Translations under genes and position numbers: made by a program
Shown: in pieces, positions 41,248-49,007 of the stretch
Layout of the letters: every line of letters begins with the position of its first letter
How positions within the stretch are numbered: the stretch's first letter is position 1
Origin: Turicibacter sp. TJ11
GTDB lineage: Bacteria > Bacillota_I > Bacilli_A > MOL361 > Turicibacteraceae
Length of the DNA stretch: 64,000 bases
NCBI RefSeq assembly: GCF_021497505.1
Contig: NZ_CP069349.1
Location: forward strand, 1,579,001-1,643,000
Reading direction: 5' to 3'
The notes under the pieces: model-generated
Databases searched by the model: none
What the model was told of the DNA's origin: nothing
What the model saw: only the letters and a program-made list of their open reading frames with translations

Positions 41248-41471
41248 AAAAAAAAGACTTAAATTATACCAACCAAAGGCGTTGCTATAACATAAGTCTC
41301 GTCGAGCCCCTATTTAATATTCTCATTTATGCCAAGATAAATAAGATCATTAATTAGGACAAACTCTGGTGACACCAGGATTATCTTTTCATGATCTTTT
41401 AAAAAGATATCTCCGCGATTGTTGATGTTCACCACACTGGTCTTTTTGTGTTGACTACTCCCTTATTGTTA
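41248..41471 (-). ncRNA. yybP-ykoY-like (Mn2+) riboswitch with terminator expression platform
   Basis: On the minus strand the 5' side reads AATAAGGGAGTAG and the 3' side GACGAGACTTATGTT. These correspond to the conserved GGGGAGUAG and GCGAGACCU boxes of the yybP-ykoY family. ATAAG and CTTAT can close helix P1 (41289-41471). The P1 3' strand is also the start of a long hairpin (AGACTTATGTTATAGCAAC...GTTGGTATAATTTAAGTCT) followed by eight U (41248-41299), so aptamer closure and terminator compete. Metal binding should permit read-through into dedA and the ATPase. A covariance-model search is needed for proof. Confidence 0.72.
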
Positions 41472-41667
41472 TTAATAATATAACAGATAAAACTCGATCT
41501 GTTAACCCAAAAGTTATAAAAATACATAAAAATTAACCAAATAAATCATTAATCAACGATTTATGTTATATCAAAATCATCGTCTTAGTACCTTATTTAT
41601 CTTTTTAACACCCTATTCATTCTCGTTTAAACCTTCATGTACTCCACACGCTAATAAAAGTTAATCG

Positions 41668-42459
41668 TTAAGAGGTTTTAAAAATCTTATTAAAGATATT
41701 TTGTAAACTTTCGATTCCTGATTGAATAGAAGAAGTGATTTTATCTTTAAATTCAGTCCATTTATTTTCAGTTTCACCGTCTATCATCGCTTGATGCACA
41801 TCATCCTTTAAATTTAAAAATGTTTCATGATCGGGTGATAATGCTAATCCTTCATCAATTTTTAACAATGCTTGTTCATAATTTCCCTCTTCATAGGACG
41901 TAATAGCGTCTACTAAAATGTCTTGTAACCACCAACGTTTAGCTGACTGTGCTAATTGCTGTGATTTTTCATAATTTGGATCCCAATCGATGACTTGTTG
42001 ATAGTATTGATACGCCGATTCCCAATCTTTTTCTATCGCATAAGCCTCAGCTTTTTCAAATGCCTTTCTCGATTCTTTTAATTTTTCAATTTTCTCTTGA
42101 TAAATTTCAATATTAGATGATCGATTAGCAAAGGATTCAATCCGCTTAGTAGTCCCTATGGCCTCATAATAAGTGATTTCATTATCTTTAAATTGATTTA
42201 AAGTTTTTTCTGCTTCTTGAATTAAAAACTCATCAAATTTCTTTCCTTGCATCGCGTAAAGTTCATAGCGAATCGTTTCAAAACTCATGAGATCATTCAC
42301 TTCATAATAAGTGAGCGCTTTGTCAAAGATGTTAGATAATCGATAATGAAACACGCCCACCCCTACTACCGTTAATAAAATACCGCTTAAACTTGCAATC
42401 ACTAAGTAACTCTTATATGTCATCATCCATGTTTTAATGAAACCTGCCCATTTTTTCAT
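41668..42459 (-). CDS. Membrane-anchored TPR-like protein of unknown function
   Basis: This 263-residue protein has one N-terminal membrane helix (about 17-38) and an extracytoplasmic helical domain. YAIEKDWESAYQYYQQVIDWDPNYEKSQQLA and SYEEGNYEQALLKIDEGLALSPDHETFLNLKDD read as two TPR motifs. A clear AGGAGG precedes the ATG. It is monocistronic by spacing. A scaffold or protein-interaction role is all that can be said. Confidence 0.7.
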   Translation of the reverse strand: MKKWAGFIKTWMMTYKSYLVIASLSGILLTVVGVGVFHYRLSNIFDKALTYYEVNDLMSFETIRYELYAMQGKKFDEFLIQEAEKTLNQFKDNEITYYEAIGTTKRIESFANRSSNIEIYQEKIEKLKESRKAFEKAEAYAIEKDWESAYQYYQQVIDWDPNYEKSQQLAQSAKRWWLQDILVDAITSYEEGNYEQALLKIDEGLALSPDHETFLNLKDDVHQAMIDGETENKWTEFKDKITSSIQSGIESLQNIFNKIFKTS

Positions 42460-42715
42460 GACTTTACCTCCTACTTTCCCCTATCATCAAATAGCATCAA
42501 TCATTTCATCTTTCATTTTTTTAGACACGAATTATCGCTATTCATCTTTTTACGACATTCACACATCTGTATAAACAATACTAATTGATTATGATAACCT
42601 ATGTCTATAGTTTATCATAATCTTAAAAACTTAGTGATAGACAATGTTTGGGTACATCAAGTGACCATTAATTTTTTAATTGTTCAAAATGAACAACTAG
42701 CTTTATGATCAAAAT

Positions 42716-42741
42716 AAAAATCACGCCTTAGCGTGATTTTT
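42716..42741 (-). terminator. Terminator overlapping the stop of the GGDEF gene
   Basis: AAAAATCACGC and GCGTGATTTTTA form a nine-to-eleven bp stem with a four-base loop. It begins at the stop codon of the TPR-GGDEF gene. Confidence 0.85.
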
Positions 42742-44686
42742 ACATCGTACAAATTCCCTTTCCTCTAACCTTTGAGATATTAAGTTTTCTACTTGCTAGT
42801 TTGATTTGCTCATCAATATCCATTACGTTCATTAATGGCCCTTTACTTACTCCCATACATAATGTGAGAACTCTTTTTTCTGTTAGACTTGCATTAGTTT
42901 CCATCTCTCGCATCACAGAGGTGATTGCTTCTTGTAAACACTCATCACTTTCATACGGTATGACCACAATAAACTGTTGACCTAAGTGACGTGAAATATA
43001 GGCACTTGGAAAAGATGTTTTAAGTAGAGTCGCAATTTCCTTTAAAATTTCATCTCCTGCTAAATAGCCAAAAGACTCATTATAAGAGGTAAAATCATCA
43101 ATATCAATAACTAAAAAACAAAATTCTTTAGATTCTCCCAGTTCAAACTCAAGCTGTTGATAAAGCTCCTTCTTTGTCAACGTTTTAGTTAATGAATCAA
43201 TTCCTTTACTTTCTTGAATAAGCCGTTTTAAATCGGGAATTCGATAAACATGACGACAAAAAGCATAAATTAACCCGCCAATAACCATTAAAATACAACT
43301 ATAAAGAATAAAGGTTACCACTAAAACGGGATTCCATGCTCTATCTAAGTTTACATCCGTTTCAAGTGTTACAGGATCTTCAGTTAGAGAGGATATTCCT
43401 TCTAATTCGTGGGATAACACAATTTGACGCATACTCATATAATGATAAATCGTCTCATAATCACCTAATGATGCGAGTGTATCTATAATCTCTTCTAATA
43501 GTATAAATTTCCCTTCCCTAATTTCCGTTAAATTAGAGACTTCCTCAAATAAGCGTTGATAAGCTTCAAGATAATCGATTTGATTAGCGTCTGTATGATA
43601 ATCAATATCTAATCTAAATTTAGTTAACCACAGATTCATTAACTCATAAGTTTGTTCATCTTTTATTAACTGTTCCAGTTCGTTTAAGTATGTCAAACTC
43701 TTGTCATACTGTTGCTCTTGTAAGTAGACATAAGTCAACATAAAATCTTTTACCATGTGGTATTGCTTCTTGACATCTTCAGAAAGATCACTAGCCTCTT
43801 CTTCTAATCGTTTGATCTCTTTCATCACTGCTTCGTAGCCATCAAGTAAGTAGATGTTTTTAAGCTGAATGCCAACAAATTCAATAGCTTCTTGCTGATT
43901 AATTAACGTAAAATATGTATTTAATGTTTCATTTGATTTTTGATAATCTCCGATAATGAAGTAAAGAACACTCATCTTGCCTAAAATATCACGCTGTAAA
44001 GTCGTATAATCATGCCCCATACATCTATCTAATGCTTTAATTAATTCATTTAAAGCCAAATCATATAAACCACTTTTTTTATAAATTAATGATAGTAATA
44101 GTTGGGCATTCACCTGATTATAATCATCATCAACCAAATTAGAAATTTCATTCACTAATTGAATAGGGAGATTTAGGTGCTCTGTATTCGCAACTAATAC
44201 TGTGGCAAAAACACTATATAACGTAATTTTAGCCTCATCATCGTTTAATTCATGCATAATTTGACTTGCTTTTTCAAAAAAGTGATAGCCTTGCTCCACA
44301 TCAGATAACTTAGTGTAATTGATTGCTAATTCTTGATAAATCTTAGATTCTAATTTGAGATCAAGTTGATCTGATAATGTCAAAGCATTTAATAAATTAA
44401 CATTAGACTGTTCATATTCTTCTTGTAATGCATCCACTTTTCCAAGTGCATAATAAAACTTAGCTAATGAAGTTCTTGATTCAGCATGATTTAACTCTTG
44501 CTCAATCTCTATCTCATATTCATTTAGCTCTTTTAGTGTAAATTGATAATTAGGCTCTTTATCGATAAGATCTAAAAATTGCTGACAAACTGATTGATTA
44601 AAAAACAAAATGAAAGCCAATCCAGCAATCAAACAACAAGCCATACATAATAAACCAAACCTAATCCCTAAGAGTCTTTTTTTCAA
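42740..44686 (-). CDS. TPR-repeat membrane protein with degenerate GGDEF domain
   Basis: Translation should start at TTG 44686, eight nucleotides after AGGAGG, giving about 648 residues. An N-terminal membrane helix, a long extracellular TPR-like region (for example ESKIYQELAINYTKLSDVEQGYHFFEKA) and a second membrane helix (VLVVTFILYSCILMVIGGLIYAF) precede a GGDEF fold: DSLTKTLTKKELYQQL, FLVIDIDDFTSYNESFGYLAGDEIL. The active-site loop that should read RYGGDEF is RHLGQQF. The residues for GTP and metal binding are missing, so cyclic-di-GMP synthesis is unlikely. It may act as a sensor or nucleotide receptor. Confidence 0.85.
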   Translation of the reverse strand: MKKRLLGIRFGLLCMACCLIAGLAFILFFNQSVCQQFLDLIDKEPNYQFTLKELNEYEIEIEQELNHAESRTSLAKFYYALGKVDALQEEYEQSNVNLLNALTLSDQLDLKLESKIYQELAINYTKLSDVEQGYHFFEKASQIMHELNDDEAKITLYSVFATVLVANTEHLNLPIQLVNEISNLVDDDYNQVNAQLLLSLIYKKSGLYDLALNELIKALDRCMGHDYTTLQRDILGKMSVLYFIIGDYQKSNETLNTYFTLINQQEAIEFVGIQLKNIYLLDGYEAVMKEIKRLEEEASDLSEDVKKQYHMVKDFMLTYVYLQEQQYDKSLTYLNELEQLIKDEQTYELMNLWLTKFRLDIDYHTDANQIDYLEAYQRLFEEVSNLTEIREGKFILLEEIIDTLASLGDYETIYHYMSMRQIVLSHELEGISSLTEDPVTLETDVNLDRAWNPVLVVTFILYSCILMVIGGLIYAFCRHVYRIPDLKRLIQESKGIDSLTKTLTKKELYQQLEFELGESKEFCFLVIDIDDFTSYNESFGYLAGDEILKEIATLLKTSFPSAYISRHLGQQFIVVIPYESDECLQEAITSVMREMETNASLTEKRVLTLCMGVSKGPLMNVMDIDEQIKLASRKLNISKVRGKGICTM

Positions 44687-44902
44687 CCCTTCATCCTCCT
44701 GTTTACAAATTAATACATAATAGAAAAATATTACCACATATTCTGGGGATATTATCATATCATGTCGTTTTATGAACATCAATCATCTTGATTAAATTTA
44801 TTACATTTTCTAATTTCTATGTTAACGAAAGACTTAGTGATTAGATCTTAAAAAGCCTTAATAAACAACTTGGGACGAGGGATATCACTAATTTTTAATA
44901 AA

Positions 44903-46102
44903 TTATTTATTAATCTTCAAAACTTCTTCTGGATAAATGAGGTTCGGATTGCTGATATCATTTTGTCTCACTAAATCCGACACACTTACTCCAAATCTCA
45001 GTGCAATTGCTGATAACGTATCTCCGCTTCGAACGATATAAGTACGTGATGAAAAGTCAGTTGTACTAGATTCATTTCTAAAAATCTCTAATGCTTCTCC
45101 CGGATAAATCAGATTTGGATTACTAATGTCATTTTGTCTTACTAAATCTGATACACTTACTCCAAATCTCAGTGCAATTGCTGATAAGGTGTCTCCACTT
45201 CTAACGGTGTAAGTGCGTGATAAAAAGTCAGTTGTACTAAATTCATTTCTAAAAATCTCTAATACTTCTCCCGGATAAATGAGATTCGGATTACTAATGT
45301 TATTTTGTCTTACTAAATCTGATACACTTACTCCAAATCTCAGTGCAATTTCCGATAAGGTGTCTCCACTTCTAACGGTGTAAGTGCGTGATGAAGTGAT
45401 GATGCTTGAAACTGGTGTTTTTTGATCCGATAAAAAGATGTCTTTTGTAAAATAATCTAAATCCACTTCGCTTCCACTAATTCCTTCGATCATCCCTACA
45501 TCACTATACTGAAATCCAACCCAAGATGACCACTTCCCATTATTTTGAGGTTGAGATACACCATATTCAGCAATCCATAAAGGGTAATTAGCGATTGATT
45601 GATTCCAGATATTCATTGCATTTGACGTGTCACTGTACACCACGACCTCTTTACGACTCAGTGATTGTACTGTTTGTAAAAAGACTAATCCAACTTGATT
45701 AATACTTGCAATTGATAAATCTCCAAATGATTCAAAATCCATCGCTAATCGACAATCAATCATCTTTCCTTCGAGCGCTGAAACAAAAAAGGCAGCTTCT
45801 ATTTTTGCTTCCTCAACAGTTGTCGCCGTCAAATAGTGATACACCCCTATTTTCAAATCAGCTTCTTTTGCTTTTTTATAATTTATTTCAAAATTAGGAT
45901 CTAGCCACTGTCCTTCACTTGACTTGATGTATACAACGTTTATTCCAGATTGTTTTACTGCTTCAAAATCAATCATTCCTTGCCACTCGCTGACATCAAT
46001 TCCTCTATATATTTCCTCACTACTTGGAGCTAAAGCATAACTCGTTATTCCAAAATAAAAAAACATGATCACACCTATCATTAAAGTCATCCAATTCTTC
46101 AT
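44903..46102 (-). CDS. Secreted GH25 lysozyme (muramidase) with three LysM domains
   Basis: A signal peptide (residues 1-24) is followed by a GH25 catalytic domain (about 32-215): [43 protein letters not shown] and [11 protein letters not shown]. The DVSEWQ and MDFES acidic residues are the expected catalytic ones. Three LysM domains of about 44 residues ([41 protein letters not shown] type) fill the C-terminal half, joined by near-identical linkers. The last LysM ends the protein at KINK. It should bind and cut peptidoglycan. The three LysM copies are also similar at the DNA level, so they arose by recent duplication. Confidence 0.94.
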   Translation of the reverse strand: MKNWMTLMIGVIMFFYFGITSYALAPSSEEIYRGIDVSEWQGMIDFEAVKQSGINVVYIKSSEGQWLDPNFEINYKKAKEADLKIGVYHYLTATTVEEAKIEAAFFVSALEGKMIDCRLAMDFESFGDLSIASINQVGLVFLQTVQSLSRKEVVVYSDTSNAMNIWNQSIANYPLWIAEYGVSQPQNNGKWSSWVGFQYSDVGMIEGISGSEVDLDYFTKDIFLSDQKTPVSSIITSSRTYTVRSGDTLSEIALRFGVSVSDLVRQNNISNPNLIYPGEVLEIFRNEFSTTDFLSRTYTVRSGDTLSAIALRFGVSVSDLVRQNDISNPNLIYPGEALEIFRNESSTTDFSSRTYIVRSGDTLSAIALRFGVSVSDLVRQNDISNPNLIYPEEVLKINK

Positions 46103-46413
46103 CTAACATCCCCCTAAACGTTGATTTGCCGATATATCCTATGCAGCTACTCAACAATTGGGACTATCTCTTCACATAAAAAAGGGATTACTTCCTCTTA
46201 GCATGAAACCCATGAATCAAAAATGATTTTTCACTCATAAAAATAATACTCACTTCTTTCGACTCATTTATTTTCCTAGGAAATATTTTGATAAATTTTG
46301 CTAGGAACTCTTGATGAAAAATAACATAATGCTTTGAATACTGTATGGAAATAGCACATTTTTATCATTTCAAATAAATTTCATCTAAACTTATATAACT
46401 TCGTTAAAATTTA
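46103..46413. other. Leader region of the GH25 lysozyme gene
   Basis: 310 bp without a convincing gene, between the terminator of the 31-residue peptide gene and the lysozyme start. The lysozyme promoter must lie here; I could not assign its boxes with confidence. Confidence 0.45.
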
Positions 46414-46443
46414 AAAACGACTTCGAGTTGAAGTCGTTTTTAA
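46414..46443 (-). terminator. Terminator after the 31-residue membrane peptide gene
   Basis: AAAAACGACTTCAACTCGAAGTCGTTTTTA (minus strand) gives a perfect CGACTTC/GAAGTCG stem with U-run, directly after the small gene's stop. Confidence 0.9.
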
Positions 46444-46535
46444 AAGACAAAAGATCCTAATATTAACATGAAGCATAATAAAAGATATGCTATTAACAAC
46501 CCCTGCAATGCCCTCTTGATCCAACCATCACTCAT
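46440..46535 (-). CDS. 31-residue single-pass membrane peptide
   Basis: AGGAGGGTGATGTA leads into an ATG at 46533-46535. The 31-codon frame ends directly at a strong terminator. The peptide starts MSDGWIKRALQG and continues as one hydrophobic helix to its last residue (LGSFVF). A strong ribosome binding site, a plausible membrane helix with positive residues on the inner side and an adjoining terminator support a real gene. It lies 68 bp past the acyltransferase stop and may be its operon partner. Function unknown; it could be a small membrane regulator or toxin-like peptide. Confidence 0.65.
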   Translation of the reverse strand: MSDGWIKRALQGLLIAYLLLCFMLILGSFVF

Positions 46536-46603
46536 TACATCACCCTCCTTCTCCTATTATAAGAGAAGTTATGGCGTGACATTCGATTTTCGACAAAAAC
46601 TAT

Positions 46604-47632
46604 CTATTTTAGATGAGCTGATGATTTAGGGATAAAAAGTATTTGATGAGAAATATTTTTCAAAAAGAGTGCCCCAATAACGGTAAGAACCAAAAATAGA
46701 ATCAAGAAAATTCCTTCTTCTCTCTTTACACCACTAAAAAAGACTAACAATAATAATTGATGAATCAAATAAAATTCAACTGCATTTGATCCCATCATCT
46801 TAAAAAAATGAGAGCGACACTGTAACTTCATGAGTACACAACACATGAGCAATAAAAATAAATATGGAAGTACAGATAACACAAACAACGCTCCTTTTAA
46901 ATAAAGAAGATAGCTACTGCTAAAGGTGAAAAGTGCTATAAAAAATAGAGGAACAAATTTCTGGCGAATGAATTTAAAGAGATATTTTTTATACTGGGCA
47001 GTAAATACTCCTATTAAAAAGCAAAAAGCTAAACTAGCATTCCACTTTAAAATAAAACTAATCCCGATATAACCAACGCTAAACCAAGCTAATAGATTCA
47101 TCTTATACTTACTTTGAAAACTGATATAAAATACCATATAAAAATAAAGTAGCGTTCCAATTAACCAAGTACGACTTCCATCTGAGAAACGAAAGACTAA
47201 TGCATTTTTTATCATGCTAAAAAAATCATCGTGTCCCCCTTTATAAATATAAATGACTGTCCCAATAACATGACACAATAAATACATTAAAAAAATTCGA
47301 ATGATTTGATGAACGATCACTTTTTTCAAATAGCGTCGACGACCTCTATACTCCATCATCACTTCAAATCCACAACAAAATAAAAATAAACTTGCTGCGA
47401 GAACCTCGCTTTTTGAAAGATGGATGCTCACTAATGTTTGATTAGCTAATTGATGACTTAAGCTTTGAATGATGATCCATATCATAGATAAGCCTTTCAT
47501 GACTTCCACATTTGTCCTGTTTAAAAAAGCATAGCCACCTCGTCCCCAAATATACGACCGTGAAGCAAAAAGTAGTGGCAAAACTCCAAAGATTAATAAA
47601 TAAAATCCCCAATTCTGAGACATCCCAATCAT
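46604..47632 (-). CDS. Acyltransferase-3-like integral membrane protein
   Basis: The 342-residue protein has about ten membrane helices. NRTNVEVMKGLSMIWIIIQSLSHQ near the N-terminus, RGRRRYLKKVIVHQIIRIFLMYLL, SRTWLIGTLLYFYMVFYISF and a C-terminal SNAVEFYLIHQLLLLVFF fit the OafA/acyltransferase-3 fold that O-acetylates surface sugars. The usual catalytic H-x-R motif is not clear: SLSHQLAN is at the expected place. The assignment is therefore to the fold rather than to proven activity. Confidence 0.7.
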   Translation of the reverse strand: MIGMSQNWGFYLLIFGVLPLLFASRSYIWGRGGYAFLNRTNVEVMKGLSMIWIIIQSLSHQLANQTLVSIHLSKSEVLAASLFLFCCGFEVMMEYRGRRRYLKKVIVHQIIRIFLMYLLCHVIGTVIYIYKGGHDDFFSMIKNALVFRFSDGSRTWLIGTLLYFYMVFYISFQSKYKMNLLAWFSVGYIGISFILKWNASLAFCFLIGVFTAQYKKYLFKFIRQKFVPLFFIALFTFSSSYLLYLKGALFVLSVLPYLFLLLMCCVLMKLQCRSHFFKMMGSNAVEFYLIHQLLLLVFFSGVKREEGIFLILFLVLTVIGALFLKNISHQILFIPKSSAHLK

Positions 47633-47685
47633 GAGTCACTCTCCCTTCTGTGAAAATTATATCTTATTTTCTAAAAAGTGTAAAA

Positions 47686-47714
47686 ATAAAAAAGACAACA
47701 ACAGCTGTCTTTTA
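47686..47714 (-). terminator. Terminator after dut
   Basis: AAAAGACAGCTGTTGTTGTCTTTTTT (minus strand) pairs AAAAGACA with TGTCTTTT and ends in a U-run, overlapping the dut stop codon. Confidence 0.7.
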
Positions 47715-48200
47715 CTTACCTGATGACCCAAGGGCTCCAGTTCCACGTTCAGATTCAATTTTTAATAATTGTTCATAACTCATTTCTTCAATCTTTAATT
47801 TAGGAACTTCTACCATCATACATTGACAAATCCCTTTTTCGTATGGATAGACGATACATCCTTGAAATTGATCTTTTACAGATTCTTTAGCAATCACTAA
47901 TGGTACCTGATTATGATTCGTTAATGCGATGAACCATTCTCCACGATATCCTGAATCAATGACTCCACATCGTTGTCCAATTCCTTTTGATCCTGTTGAT
48001 CCACGCTCCTTAATAATTGCCACATAATCACTTGAAAACGCAGAAGCAATTCCTGTTGGAACTAATACAGTTTGATGAGGTTCAATTTTCATCGCATCCT
48101 CTTCAAAACAAGCATAAATATCGAATGCTCCATCTTCTACACGTTTAGATGGAATGATTGCTTTAGGATTTACCTTCGCAAAATAGATAAATTCACTCAT
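47712..48200 (-). CDS. dut: dUTP diphosphatase
   Basis: This 162-residue trimeric dUTPase hydrolyses dUTP to dUMP and pyrophosphate. The conserved motifs are visible: DGAFDIYAC (motif 1), KERGSTGSKGI (2), CGVIDSGYRGEWFIALTNH (3), a fourth in the FQGCIVYP region and the P-loop-like C-terminal tail RGTGALGSSGK (5). It follows nrdG by 55 bp, so dNTP-supply functions are grouped. Confidence 0.95.
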   Translation of the reverse strand: MSEFIYFAKVNPKAIIPSKRVEDGAFDIYACFEEDAMKIEPHQTVLVPTGIASAFSSDYVAIIKERGSTGSKGIGQRCGVIDSGYRGEWFIALTNHNQVPLVIAKESVKDQFQGCIVYPYEKGICQCMMVEVPKLKIEEMSYEQLLKIESERGTGALGSSGK

Positions 48201-48255
48201 TTAAGATCTCCTTTATTAACTAAATTAATATCATTGCAGGATCGGTCTCTTTATT

Positions 48256-48759
48256 TTAATCCATTTCTAATAAAGAGACGCTCCCATTTTTCATGGATGT
48301 TTGAACATCAATGATTCGTTGATTACTACTTCCTTTAAATCTTAACTTTAAATTCTTTAAGTTTTCAACAAAAGGTCCATCCACTAACACATCGCAATAA
48401 CTTAAAATGGCACGTGTTTTAGGATGGGCAATAATTTCTTCATAGGTATAGCCTGAATAAATCCAAATGTTTTGATTTGTTTCTGTTTTAATTCGTTTCA
48501 CTAGATTAAGAAGATCATTATCTCGAACTTGGTCCATCGGTTCTCCTCCAAGAATCGTGACACCATATACATTAGGATTCATGAGATGTTTAATAAAATC
48601 ATCTTCGATCTCTGATGTCCAAAGATGACCGTACTTAAAATGTTTGTACTTTTCATTAAAACATCCTTTACATCCATGTGTACAACCAGACACAAATAAA
48701 CTTGAACGAATACCGGGTCCATTAGCCGTATCATATTTTCGAATTTGCGCATAATACAT
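48256..48759 (-). CDS. nrdG: Anaerobic ribonucleoside-triphosphate reductase activating protein (radical SAM)
   Basis: About 167 residues from the ATG at 48759 (MYYAQIRKYD), which has GGTGA upstream; the longer frame to 48816 lacks a ribosome binding site. The radical-SAM cluster motif CTHGCKGC is present, with TILGGEPMD and WIYSGYTYEEI typical of NrdG. It uses S-adenosylmethionine to make the glycyl radical on NrdD, which is encoded upstream on the same strand. Confidence 0.96.
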   Translation of the reverse strand: MYYAQIRKYDTANGPGIRSSLFVSGCTHGCKGCFNEKYKHFKYGHLWTSEIEDDFIKHLMNPNVYGVTILGGEPMDQVRDNDLLNLVKRIKTETNQNIWIYSGYTYEEIIAHPKTRAILSYCDVLVDGPFVENLKNLKLRFKGSSNQRIIDVQTSMKNGSVSLLEMD

Positions 48760-48829
48760 CAAAATCACCACATTTCCTGTTCTAACTATTATTAGTTTAT
48801 CACATCTACTGTGCACATACCTAATGATA

Positions 48830-48874
48830 AGCCAACTAAAAACAGAGCCCCATCGACTCTGTTTTTAGTTGGCT
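48830..48874 (-). repeat. 18-bp perfect inverted repeat between nrdD and nrdG
   Basis: AGCCAACTAAAAACAGAG and CTCTGTTTTTAGTTGGCT pair perfectly around an eight- to nine-base loop. A U-run lies inside the arm rather than after it. It could be an intrinsic terminator for nrdD with an extended stem, or a processing site that balances nrdD and nrdG mRNA. Confidence 0.8.
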
Positions 48875-49007
48875 CTGTTACTCATGAAAAATTTAATGAT
48901 TAAATAAATCAAATCTCAGTAACACTATTCCCAGTTTTGAGATAACTATACATGTCCTTAATTTGTAGGACATTAGAGATTAATCATCGTCTAACTATAT
49001 ATTTATA

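Noticed and set aside
41232-41357. 41-codon plus-strand frame with a strong AAAGGAG site
   Set aside because: It is antisense to the riboswitch-terminator leader of dedA. Its ribosome binding site is the complement of the sequence just beyond the terminator U-run, and the predicted peptide has no recognisable features.
48916-48960. Possible NrdD exon 4 read as YSYLKTGNSVTEI just before nrdG
   Set aside because: A much better match to the NrdD C-terminus (LGDNFWNRGKTAEIKSRVLHL) lies at 49075-49008, preceded by a G and restoring the glycyl-radical motif in frame.
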